Part shown: positions 55,085 through 64,000 of the stretch, piece after piece
Layout: each line of letters starts with the position of its first letter
How positions within the stretch are numbered: the stretch's first letter is position 1
From: Fagopyrum homotropicum
Taxonomy: Eukaryota; Streptophyta; Magnoliopsida; Caryophyllales; Polygonaceae
NCBI GenBank assembly: GCA_033239125.1
Contig: BSWB01000002.1
Span: forward strand, 47,093,001-47,157,000
Direction: 5' to 3'
DNA: 64,000 nucleotides
Program-made: the position numbers and the translations under genes
Notes under the pieces: generated by a model
The model's input: only the letters and a program-made list of their open reading frames with translations
Told to the model about the DNA's origin: nothing
Databases searched by the model: none

Positions 55085-56358
55085 TAAAGGAGGCCCATGA
55101 GGGTCGTGGTCACTTCGGTGCTACCAAGACTCTTGCCGCTCTACAAGAGCACTTCTTTTGGCCCCGGATGCGCAAGTATGTGACACGGTTTTGCACAAGT
55201 TGCATCACATGTCACCATGCAAAATCGCGCCAAGGTCCGGATGGATTGTATTCTCCTTTGCCTATACCAATGGGACCTTGGGAGGATCTTTCTATGGACT
55301 TTGTCGTTGGCCTATCCATGTCAAAACGAGGCAAAGACTCCATCTTCGTGGTAGTCGATCGTTTTTCAAAAATGGCACATTTTATTGCATGTAAGAGCAC
55401 ACAAAATGCTAGCGAAGTAGCTACCCTTTTCTTTGACAATGTTGTGCGCTTACATGGAATACCGCGTTCCATACTTAGTGATCGGGACGTAAAGTTTGTG
55501 AGCCATTTTTGGAGAACCTTATGGGGGAAACTTGGAACCAACTTGTTGTTTTCAAGTAGCTATCATCCCCAAACCGATGGTCAAACGGAGGTGACCAATC
55601 GGACTCTCGGCGCTCTACTTAGAGCGACCCTTAAGAACAACTCACGCAAGTGGGAGGACTTACTTTCTATTGTGGAGTTTTCTTATAATAGGTCTCGACA
55701 CTCGGCAATCAAGCTTTCACCTTTTGAAGTTGTCTACGGCCTTAATCCACACACCCCGATGGACTTCACTCGGCGTCCACTCAAAGACGGAGAACACATC
55801 ACCGGAGCAAGTCGTGTCGCTCACATCATTGAGCTTCATGAGCGGACTAGGACACAACTCCAACAGCGTACCGATCAACTTGCCTCACAACGCAACAAAG
55901 GGCGCCGTCCACTCTCATTCAAGCCCGGTGATCTTGTTTGGCTCCAATTAAGGAAGGAGCGTTTTCCACCTCGCCGCAAAGGCAAGCTCTCGGACCGCGG
56001 TGATGGACCATTCCGCATCTTATCCCGCCATGGCCCGAATGCATACAAGTTGGAGCTTCCAGACGACTATGGCGTGCACCCGACGTTCAATGTCAAGGAT
56101 CTTGCACCATAAATTGAGCCCCTATTTGACGACGGTGAAATGGGGACGTTTCACATCCAAGATGGGGGGACTGATGCGCCCTTGACCCCTATGTCCCAAC
56201 ATAAGAAAGACGAGGCACTCCGGGTTTGCTCCGATGGATCGCTCACCCGTTCACGTGCTAATGCAATCACCCAAGCTACCGGCTCCATCATTAGCCGGAC
56301 CGTTGCTTGTCACGGACCCATTGGTTGCAAATCGTGCCTCTACGCCACTATGACATGA
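55078..56358 (+). pseudogene. CRM-like integrase and C-terminal extension into the LTR
   Basis: Open from 55078 to 56112. Zinc region: HEGRGHFGATKTL, CTSCITCHHAKSR. Catalytic triad context: SMDFVVGL, SDRDVKFVSHFW, GQTEVTNRTL, all present. The C-terminal part has PGDLVWLQLRKERFPPRRKGK and FNVKDLAP, where a TAA at 56110-56112 stands against TAC in the duplicate at 49330. Past that stop the same frame stays open to 56358, crossing into the 3' LTR at 56172, an overlap known for CRM elements. Confidence 0.85.
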
Positions 56359-57004
56359 AGCTTGTCAAGCCGGCACCGTTCCGGCGCATTTTCTGCATTT
56401 TCCGTAATTTAGCGTTTTATAATAATAAGTCTTTTTATTTTCAGAATATTAATTTCCGGGACTTTATTTCCGGGTATTAATTTTCCGAATTTAATATTAG
56501 ACTTTTGGTTTCGGAATTTAATTCGGAAACTTAATTCCAAACTTAAATTCTCAACCTTTCATATTTTTAGGTGTTTCATTTTCGGAACTTAAATTCCGAC
56601 TTTATTTCCGTCATTTAATTTCCGACCCTTTGTATGACCTTCATCCACTATATAAGGAGATGTTTGGCTCATTTGTAAAGCATGTTCAATTTGATTAAGT
56701 ATTGAGAAGTATTTTTCTCCTACTTACTTGAGCATCAATCCCTCTTCCAATCCTCTCAAAGTTCTTCTTTTGGATCTTCGATCCAAACTCAACCACATTC
56801 GAGGGTTCTTCAAGAACCAACTCAACCGACTCACTTCAAGGCTTGATCGATCAATCTAGATCGACTCATCCATTCAACTTCCGCCTCCATCTCTAAGCTT
56901 TCGCAACCCATCTTCCATCGCATTCGCACTTCAACTAAGGAGTAGTTGAGCTTCAGCTTGATCTAGATCCGGAATCTTTCATTGATGTGTCCAAGGACGC
57001 ATCA
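56172..57004 (+). repeat. 3' LTR of the CRM-like element
   Basis: 833 bp, TGATGCG...CGCATCA with perfect 7-bp terminal inversion. TATA at 56649-56655. Followed by GCCAC, the presumed target duplication. Confidence 0.92.
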
Positions 57005-58274
57005 GCCACTACTTGGTATTCTCACTAGGTTATGCTAGATCCAACCTAGCATAATACTATTACTAAGCATAACATGATCAAGGAAGGAGGTCAAAGGCGG
57101 AAGACGATCTACGAATGTCGAGAAAGGATTTGTTGGCCTTTATCGGGGCGCTTCCGAACCTAGCACCAAACTAAACAAATTTAGTGTAACGCTAAATTTG
57201 AACGGAATACTTAACATATATAAATCTAAGGAAAACCCCACTTTTGAAACCCAATCTAAAACCGTAAATATATATATTCCGGGCAAATTGTATAACATCA
57301 TAAACCCAAGGTAAAACTCGTTTTCAAAGCCAACTGTAAAATCCCGTAATTTAATCTTCGAGTCATAACCCGGAATTAATCCAACATGAGCATAATATAT
57401 ATGGTATATATAAATAAGAATATAACTCAAGTGAAACCCAAATTTAAAATCGTAAAAATATTTTTCCGGGTAATATATACAATTCTAGAAACTTGGGACA
57501 TTTTCTTGTAAATAAAACCTTGGGCCAAAATCAGTAAATAATTCCCAACAGGGCATAAAAGCAACAAACCAAAAACTTAAGTACAAAACGGTAATAATAA
57601 ACAAATGAGGGTACAGATTGCAATTAAGTTACAATTGGGGCCCAATTTTTAAATAACGCAAAGGGGATTCTTCAACCTTCAGCAACGCGACAGAGGAGAG
57701 AAGGAGCTCCGGCGGTTGCGCATGTGGAGGGAAGGGAGAGGTGACCGGCATCGGTGCAGGAAGTGGAAGGCGCGGCGGCCCAGCGCTTCTCCGGCGAGGC
57801 AGAAGGAAAGCGAGGTGGAGAGCTGTTGAGGAATCCCTGGCTCGTTTGCTGTGTTGCTTGAAATAGAGAGAAGGAGACGGGGATGCAGCGATTCAGAAGG
57901 GAAGAAAGAGGGAGGACGGCGGCAGTGGGTTGGTGGCCAGGGTGTAGGCGGCTCTTCCCGGCGAGACGGTAGTGAGGCGAGCTTCCGTCTGGTGGTTCAG
58001 CAGTTGAGGAGATCTAGGGCAGGCGGCAAGGCGTGGTTCCTGGCGTCGTCTTGCAGCTTCATCTCCCCAGCAATTGCAGACTTGCAGAGGTGTTGTTAGA
58101 GGGGAAACATGAAGAGTAAATGAGAGCGTACAGAGGAGGGAGGTGAGGTGAGGTTGGGAGATAGGGTAGAGATGGAGTGTTGTTTGAGATGCTGCGTGAA
58201 GAAAGAAGACAGAGGGGCTGCTGAATGAGGGCTTGCAGATTAGCTTTGGGCGGCTATCTTCAAATGCAACAAGG
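57005..58274 (-). repeat. Tekay-like 5' LTR, third segment (U3/R on the minus strand)
   Basis: Continues the LTR after the CRM-like insertion. 57005-57650 is AT-rich. 57660-58260 is GC-rich on the plus strand (CT-rich leader-like on the minus strand) as in the transcribed start of such LTRs. The outer LTR end was not found; it may lie near 58500 or be lost. Small ORFs here (e.g. 57851-58099) have no support. Confidence 0.5.
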
Positions 58275-58283
58275 ACCTAGGTT

Positions 58284-58471
58284 GGATTCAATTTTGCTCA
58301 CCCCCAAAGTGGTCACCCACCAATCAAATATAAGTATTCTAAATTAAAGAAAATTATAATATATATTGTTATATATCAAGTAACTAATAAATATGGTTAA
58401 AAAATTGAATACTTTTTTTGATTGGTGGGTGATATCACCCACCACTTTTTTGGGTGAGCAAAATTGGATCC
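58284..58471. mobile_element. 188-bp Mutator-type MITE with 9-bp target duplication
   Basis: Termini GGATTCAATTTTGCTCACCC and the complement of GGGTGAGCAAAATTGGATCC; inverted arms of about 60 bases (GGTCACCCACCAATCAA / TTGATTGGTGGGTGAT). The 9-bp repeats ACCTAGGTT at 58275-58283 and 58472-58480 are identical, the length typical of Mutator-like elements. Confidence 0.92.
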
Positions 58472-58516
58472 ACCTAGGTTGGCTAGGGCAGCAACACACA
58501 ACTAACGAAGGGTAAG

Positions 58517-59179
58517 TTCTACAACAACACGCCATCAGGGAGAAAGAGAGAATAAAAATAAATAAAAAGAGAAAAAGAAAATAATAGAAATGGAAAAAAA
58601 GTAATCGAATATACTCGGTCAAAAGCATTTGGAACGGGGTTTTTAAATCGGAAAATTTTCCGACTTTTTTCAAAAAAAATCATACGAATATACGTGAACG
58701 TATCCAAAAATATAAATATACTCGAGAAACATATTTTACATCGTAAAATACTTTTAATAAAATTATTTAATCTAATAAAATATCGATAGAAGTCGGAAAA
58801 AATAATTATCGAAAACGCACCCAATAAATGGGGTATTAGATTATACAACTGGGATAAAAAGGTAAGATATTTGAATTTATCACCCTTACCAACGGAACCG
58901 TGACGAAAAGGTGTGTTGAGAGGCCGTTTTTGTTGTACCTTTTTATCACGGTTATTAGTGAACCGGGATAATAATGTGACTATTCTAAGCGCATTAACCT
59001 TTTATCGTGGTTATTAGACATAACCAGGATAAATATTAGGGGTCTTATAAGCTCACCAACCTTTTAGCACGGTCATTAGGCAGATTCGGGATAAATAGAG
59101 TCGTTTTCTGTTTTTTAGTACCATTATCAACGGAACCGGGATAAAATATGAGTGATAAAAGACCGCTTTTGTTGTAGTG
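58517..59179. mobile_element. small CACTA-like non-autonomous element
   Basis: The right end, complemented, reads CACTACAACAAAAGCGG, a usual plant CACTA terminus; the left end reads TTCTACAACAACACGCC, decayed in its first bases. Near each end are repeats of the ACGGTTATTAGTGAACCGGGATAA type. The 3-bp flanks (AAG, GAT) do not match, so the left end may be altered. No ORF. Confidence 0.65.
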
Positions 59180-60465
59180 GATGTAGAGTCACGGTCACCG
59201 ATGGGCTTTTGTGGTGTGAGGTCGTGCAAACGTATACGCCGGAGAAGGTCCATGACCTGGTTATAGTCAGCAGGTGACAAGGGAGGAGTCGTGGTATTAG
59301 TAATTGGGTGTTGCACACTATTGTGCACGCTGGAGGGTGGTGGTTTCTACTCTAGAGAGCGCTTCTTTTTCCTACGGTAGTCCATTGTATGACCTTTTAT
59401 GTTGCAAAATGTACACAGAAGATGAGCACGACATTGTTGAGTATTGTGATTTGTTAGAGAATATTTCGAGCAATAGTTTGCATCACCACAAAGAGAAGGA
59501 GGCCGATTCCGCTTAACCTAGAAAGTAGAGGCGTCCGGTGGCGCGGGGCTGTTGGAGCTCTTGGCTTGTTGCTCATGACGGAGGACGTTCAAGAAGTTAG
59601 ACTAGCTGATCTTCCGACCCGGAGTGGATTCTAGGGAAAGGTGAGGGAACAAGAGTTGTCACGATATAAAAGAGAAATGACTATAAGAAACCAACGATGA
59701 AACCGTGAGAGAATGACCAAGTATTCATAGATCAAGGAAGTGGGGATCAAAATAGAATGAAATGGCTAAAGCCCATTCCAGGACCATCGAGTAGACTTTG
59801 TTAGGTTCAAGGATGGGTTCGGTACCAATGATGTGACCCCAAACTTGGTCATATTGGGATCCTAGTCCCATGAGAAACTTCATTGATTTTTGGTTTTGAA
59901 TAAAGACATTGATGTCTTTAGCAGCATCACATGTACAAGGCTAAATTGTTGTAAGTCTATCCTTCTCATCCCATAAGGCTTTAAGCTTTGTGAAGTAGGT
60001 ACTGATTGAGTCCAGTCCTTGCACACATTATTGGATCTGATTTTTGACATTGAAAATAGAAACAATGTTACTTTTAGAGAATCACTCATGAATTTCAAGT
60101 CAAATACCTCTCGTGTTTTTGCAATGGATGACGCTCTTGGCAATGTCATTGGACATGGATCCGAGCAACCACGTTTTGACGAGTACATCGCACCTCAACC
60201 ATTGCAACTCCTCCGTTGGTTTGTTGGTCGGTTTGGACAACAATCCGGTAACAAAACCAGCTTTGTTTTTTAATGGTAAGAGCCATCATCATTGATTCAA
60301 TCCAAATGGAGTAGTTGTCTTCCACCAAGGGCTGTGAGACCAAGACGACACTTGGTTGATCGAAGTGGTGGAGGAAGAGTGGATGATTGAAGTCTTTCCA
60401 TGGTTCAGTGGTGTTACCGGTTGTCATGGAGGCAATTTGCAAGGATCGAATAAAAATTTTCAAAA
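59180..60465 (-). pseudogene. decayed Ty1/copia gag fragment
   Basis: Minus strand, from the primer site: DFNHPLFLHHFDQPSVVL then VSQPLVEDNYSIWIESMMMAL, the start of copia-type gag (PF14244-like). Then pieces of the UBN2-like region (TYFTKLKALWDE-type text near 59990; FSWD...PNMTKFGV near 59850) and a zinc knuckle near 59400 (CTFCNIKGHTMDYR). Frameshifts occur throughout. Protease and pol are missing; the small CACTA-like element adjoins at 59179. Confidence 0.75.
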
Positions 60466-60477
60466 GCTTTGATACCA
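60466..60477 (-). other. primer-binding site (iMet type, one mismatch)
   Basis: Minus strand TGGTATCAAAGC, lying about 20 bases before the copia gag frame. Confidence 0.75.
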
Positions 60478-60478
60478 T

Positions 60479-60740
60479 ATAGAACACGTAACTGGAGAAT
60501 GAAAGAGTTGATATTCTCTATTATTAGAGAATGAATTACTTTACATATGTAGAGAGTACAATATATACATGCATATAACCGTCATATGATATACATCAAC
60601 CCATGAATTAGGCACGTGCTTAAGATGCCATTGCCTAATATAGATACACAATCCGAGGAAGAAGGAAGGCTAAAAATATGGTGGAAAAATAGGTAATAAG
60701 TGTTAATAATAACGACTCCATAAACCTTGTTGTTTCAACA
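60479..60740 (-). repeat. probable short 5' LTR of the old copia element
   Basis: Follows the primer site. The far end complements to TGTTGAAACAACA, a common copia LTR start; the near end is decayed (TA for CA). Length about 260 bases. Boundaries inferred. Confidence 0.45.
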
Positions 60741-61830
60741 ACACTCGCATCTTGATCTGCCACAAACTGAAATTCTCCTCCTTGTGAAATTGTCGATCTT
60801 CATGTTGAAAGAAGACATCTTTTCTCAACTTACTGAAAACCAAAGAACCCGAAACCTCTAATACGAGTTTGTTGTGCAAAATTATAATAAAGAATAGAAT
60901 TCAACAAACAAGAAAAACGATACACAAATTTATAGTGGTTCTCCAAATGATGACTATGCCCACTTTAGAGAAATTTTAATTGAGAAATTTTGGATTACAA
61001 ATAAAAATATGACTGAAGGCATAGAAAATACTATAATATATAACGTAACAAAACTCTAGATTATACTTGATCCCCAAGTATAAGATTGGACTAAATGTTA
61101 AAGACCCAAATGATAAAGACCCAAATGGTAAAGGCCTAAACAAAAGACAAACTGCCCAAACTACGCGGATGCAATTCAAGACATATCAACAGTAGAAAAT
61201 GTAGGGAGTGAAATAATAGGCTAAACAAAGGTAACACACCTCTATCATTTTTACATTATATAAGCAAGTATAAACTATACAATCTCAAAAGAGAAGCCAA
61301 ATGTTGTAGAGAATAAATCACACAGTGGAGCACACCTGTGATAAAAAGTAGACATATACACAATAATGTCTAAAGGTCAAAACCCCCCTCAATAGGGTAT
61401 GTCATGGTACTATGTCACTATCATCATTTATAACTCAATGACATAAAGATCGATCTAGATCAATCTTTAAAGCGTCATAAACATGAAAACGGTCATACAA
61501 CATCATCAAAATTCCTAGGTTTCTCTCTATATATAAATCATCCGACTCGGTCTGATCCTATATTAACACTTGTTTTTATTAATGACGATTTGTGACACAA
61601 CATAACAGTCGCTTGTGTCGATTAGTGAAACTATAGAGTCAATCAAGATGACAAAAGAGAGAAAATAGGTGAATGTGTATGCACACAACACACTCGATCA
61701 AATCAATAAAATCAATAAAATGCAATATTACGGTGAAAGATAAAAAATGAAAAACGCCATATCTAATTCTCTATATATCTAACATAGGCAATACATTATT
61801 CCAATCAATAAAAGTAAAAACATACTCACA
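60741..61830. other. AT-rich intergenic DNA with a possible old copia LTR remnant
   Basis: No gene supported. 60750-61180 contains text common in decayed Tork-type copia LTRs and their borders (ATTCTCCTCCTTGTGAAATTG-like, and ACACAAATTTATAGTGGTT near 60925). The rest is low-complexity AT-rich sequence. Confidence 0.4.
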
Positions 61831-61996
61831 TAGTCATGTATGTATGTAACGAGGAGAATGTCACGAGTTGCATCCAATGTAATGATAAGCCAAGAAGTTG
61901 CATTTACAATATTGCCAAATTATACTGCAATAAGCAATAGGCCAATAACCACTTTATTAGCGGTTGGAAGTGGAAAATTAAAAGAAAAGGAACTCA

Positions 61997-62004
61997 GGCG
62001 GGAA
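61997..62004 (+). promoter_or_regulatory. putative E2F site upstream of the ARIA/ABAP1-like gene
   Basis: GGCGGGAA, complement TTCCCGCC, matches the plant E2F consensus (TTTSSCGC family), about 300 bases before the ATG. A GCGCGCGTTTCGC stretch follows at 62033-62045. Interesting because ABAP1 acts in pre-replication control; prediction only. Confidence 0.35.
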
Positions 62005-62127
62005 TTAGCGAGGGGTTCCTAAAATTTCAAAAGCGCGCGTTTCGCTGATATCAGAATTTAGAGTTCCTCTCCCTCGAGCCTCGACTTGATACTCTAAAAT
62101 TCGAAAAGAAAAGATAAAAGAACTACC

Positions 62128-62138
62128 TATATATATAA
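62128..62138 (+). promoter_or_regulatory. putative TATA box of the ARIA/ABAP1-like gene
   Basis: TATATATATAA about 170 bases before the start codon, followed by a CT-rich leader (62235-62300) typical of plant 5' UTRs. Confidence 0.45.
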
Positions 62139-62304
62139 TTGTTTTATTTAAAGATTATTTCATTTTGTCAGACACCCACCACTACCACAAACCAAAATAA
62201 GAAGAGATCCCGATTTGCCAAGATTACCCTTCTTCATCCATTACCTCATCCTCTCTCCTCACCTTCCCCGCTTCCCCTCTCCCTTTCTCTCTCCTATCTC
62301 CGCC

Positions 62305-62851
62305 ATGGATCGCGGCGAGCGAAGATCGGCCGGCACGCGTAGGAGCTTAAAGCGAAAACTTGAAGAAGAATTCCAGGAGAATCACAAAAAGATCGATTTC
62401 CTTGTTTCTGATGTTGTCCACGGAGATGGGAACCGAGATCTGCTCAACCAGGTCATTGCGCAGGTTGACGTTCTCAATTCCGCCTTCTCCTGGATAGAAG
62501 CCGATCGCTCCGCCGCTAAGCGCGCCACTCGCGTCCTCTCCGAGCTTGCCAAAAACGGTCCGTCCGACGATTTACCTCTATGTTGTTTCAATTTACGAAA
62601 TTCTGTGTGTTTCACGGCTTCATTTAGTTAAACGTGGTGGTTTCTTTGAGTTTGTGATGGTTCTAGGAGCTCTCTTCATGATTTATTATGATATCTTTGC
62701 AGAGGAGCTTGTGAATTTGATTGTGGATTGTGGAGCAGTGCCTGCTTTGGTGAGGCATCTGCAGGCGCCGCCTGAGGATGGCGGAGAAAAGCCGTTGGAG
62801 CACGAGGTTGAGAAAGGAAGTGCTTTTGCTCTTGGACTGCTTGCCGTCAAG
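62305..62851 (+). CDS. ARIA: ARIA/ABAP1-like armadillo-repeat BTB protein, exons 1-2 (3'-partial)
   Basis: Exon 1 62305-62557, intron 62558-62702 (GT...AG, 145 bases), exon 2 62703-62851, then a GT donor. The spliced frame gives 134 residues plus: MDRGERRSAGTRRSLKRKLE (basic, likely nuclear), an acidic linker, VDVLNSAFSWIEADRSAAKR, ATRVLSELAKNEELVNLIVD, CGAVPALVRHLQAPP, HEVEKGSAFALGLLAVK. This is the N-terminus and first armadillo repeat of the ARIA/ABAP1 family, whose members have about 9-10 repeats and a C-terminal BTB domain. ARIA binds the ABA factor ABF2; ABAP1 restrains DNA-replication licensing with TCP24. Which paralogue this is cannot be told. The chosen ATG fits the family start; an upstream in-frame ATG at 62215 lies in CT-rich leader. 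The remaining exons are beyond the window, so integrity is unproven. Confidence 0.88.
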
Positions 62852-64000
62852 GTTATTTTTTTTAAAGATTGGCTATTTGATTCTCATTTTTTCCGCCATT
62901 TGGTTGTATAAGTGAAGGTTTGATGTGTTTCAGGTTCGATTTTGTGAAGTGTAGTTAAAAATTGAATGTACATGCAAACTACTTCTGCTTGACAGGTTTA
63001 TATATTGTTCATTATCAATGTTTTTTTGCCTAATAATTCAACCTGAATTTGTGAAAAAAATTGTATGAGCAATTCTACTGGCTGTAGGTTTGCATATACT
63101 TTTTAAGAAGTCCCTAACATTGGATGCACATTATTTTATATCTGCTTGAGTTAGTTTCTATATGAGCAATGAAACCAAATTATAAACTTGCCTCCTAAAA
63201 CTTGTACAACGAATAGGTGTGAGCTTAATTGCCAGTATAATAAGTCTTCACATAGTGAGCAGTTGGGTTTGAATGCTTAAGTTGTTACCAATACCTCTAC
63301 ATTACATAATTTAAACGGGTCAGAGCTAACCTACTTTTTGGGCCCACAGCCATTATGCGACATGAGGGGATACATTTCATACAAAACTTAATTGACCCGA
63401 TCTTGCAGATATTTCGATTCTGGCAAATGGTGACACTATAGCTTCAGTTTTTATTAGGAGAACTTTGTGGGACCAATTAAGCATTGTAAATATAGGAATC
63501 GTATGCAGTTGCTTGATAGACTTTACGCTGATAAACCTGTGACGCATTAACACCTCGTGTGTGCTGTCTCTAGTGTCCCGGAAACTCCAGGCCACATGGG
63601 GATATGCTTCCCCTTTATATTCTGCTTTTTATATTGTGTGGTGAATGTTAGATAAAATTTCCTAATGCCGTATTTTGTGTAGTAATTTAGCTCGTTTTTT
63701 TCTTTTCTGCATGTATATTGAACTTGTTACCTCATAAGTTATTGTTTTTATTGTTTTACTAAAGATTATACTCATATCATAGGGTTTATGCACCTTTTGA
63801 TGATATTTAGTTATTTGTCTGATACTGACATGTAAAATAGATATAATTACACGTGTGTTTCATTGCCGTGTATCTCGTGTTTCTAAAATTGCCGCTTCTC
63901 CACGTCCATTTTTTTGTCCATGCTACATAGGGATAATCTATAAAGTAATTATGACTGTGACTGCAGTTCTTAAATTTATGTGTTGGATAAATTGTTTCTT
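62852..64000 (+). other. intron 2 of the ARIA/ABAP1-like gene (continues past the window)
   Basis: At least 1.15 kb after the donor at 62852, T-rich on the coding strand as plant introns are. I looked for the next armadillo exon and did not find it before 64000. The stretch 63300-63610 is less AT-rich and may be an old insertion, unidentified. Confidence 0.65.

Larger units (their letters stand above)
48690..57004 (+). mobile_element. three-LTR CRM-like chromovirus
   Basis: Order: truncated LTR (48690 to about 48947), 3' end of pol (to 49391), complete LTR (49392-50224), internal region with broken gag-pol, complete LTR (56172-57004). LTRs start TGATGCG and end CGCATCA (CGCATTA in the 5' copy). 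GTCAC before 48690 and GCCAC after 57004 agree at four of five bases with one C/T change, so the whole array is one insertion. The RT and integrase text (LPPDLSPIRGIEHQIDL, NRAAYRASPEETKE, SMDFVVGL, LWGKLGTNLLFSS) is closest, by eye, to centromeric-retrotransposon (CRM) chromoviruses. The two complete LTRs differ at about 25-30 positions in 833, older than the Tekay-like insertion. Confidence 0.85.

Noticed and set aside
57851..58099. 82-codon GC-rich ORF
   Set aside because: Within the GC-rich leader part of the Tekay-like LTR on the opposite strand; no similarity.
62546..62911. 121-codon ORF reading through the first intron
   Set aside because: Exon 2 of the ARIA/ABAP1-like gene is in this frame, but the 5' part is intron; splicing gives a clean family match.

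Overview
This is nuclear DNA of a flowering plant, most likely a eudicot. The gene content is Ty3/gypsy and Ty1/copia LTR retrotransposons with plant primer sites (initiator-Met and Asp tRNA), a CACTA transposon, small inverted-repeat elements, and one spliced host gene. I cannot name the species. About 95 % of the window is nested transposons. The only host gene supported is the start of an ARIA/ABAP1-like armadillo-repeat gene at the right edge (62305 onward); it runs out of the window.

Layout, left to right. 1-6137: 3' part of a plus-strand Athila-type element with an intact RT-RNaseH-integrase frame and its 3' LTR. It sits in a Tekay/Del-like LTR (6138-7878), which sits in the 3' end of a minus-strand SIRE/Maximus-type copia element (7879-40818). 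The SIRE element is split by a minus-strand Athila-type element with THREE LTRs (8509-34394, one outer TSD, GTTCT). That element in turn holds a solo LTR (8972-10580, TSD AATAG) and a complete Tekay-like element (13269-22502, TSD GTACT). To the right the SIRE 5' LTR (39625-40818) abuts the leader and 5' LTR of another minus-strand Tekay-like element (40819 to about 58275). Its LTR is split by a CACTA element (43383-48499, TSD ATA) and by a second three-LTR element, a CRM-like chromovirus (48690-57004, TSD GTCAC/GCCAC). 58284-60740 holds a MULE-type MITE, a small CACTA-like element and an old copia gag with a short LTR. 61800-62304 is the upstream region of the host gene.

How the parts relate. 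Insertion order follows from nesting and matching target-site duplications, with up to five levels. Apart from the left-hand Athila pol, the polyproteins are broken by stops or frameshifts, so most elements are dead or depend on others. The Tekay-like element is striking: its LTRs are about 99 % alike but its polyprotein is ruined, so it probably moved in trans. The minus-strand Athila has lost integrase but keeps gag, protease, RT, RNase H and a third ORF.

Strongest leads: (1) an array of nine short hairpins with compensatory base changes (19870-20274) before the Tekay 3' LTR; (2) different short near-palindromes scattered through the Athila-type and SIRE families, in LTRs, UTRs and variable coding spacers; (3) a multi-exon boron-transporter fragment carried inside the CACTA element (46408-47270); (4) two independent three-LTR elements; (5) a 17-bp motif present four times in each LTR of two diverged Athila families. 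All similarity calls are by eye; no search was run.
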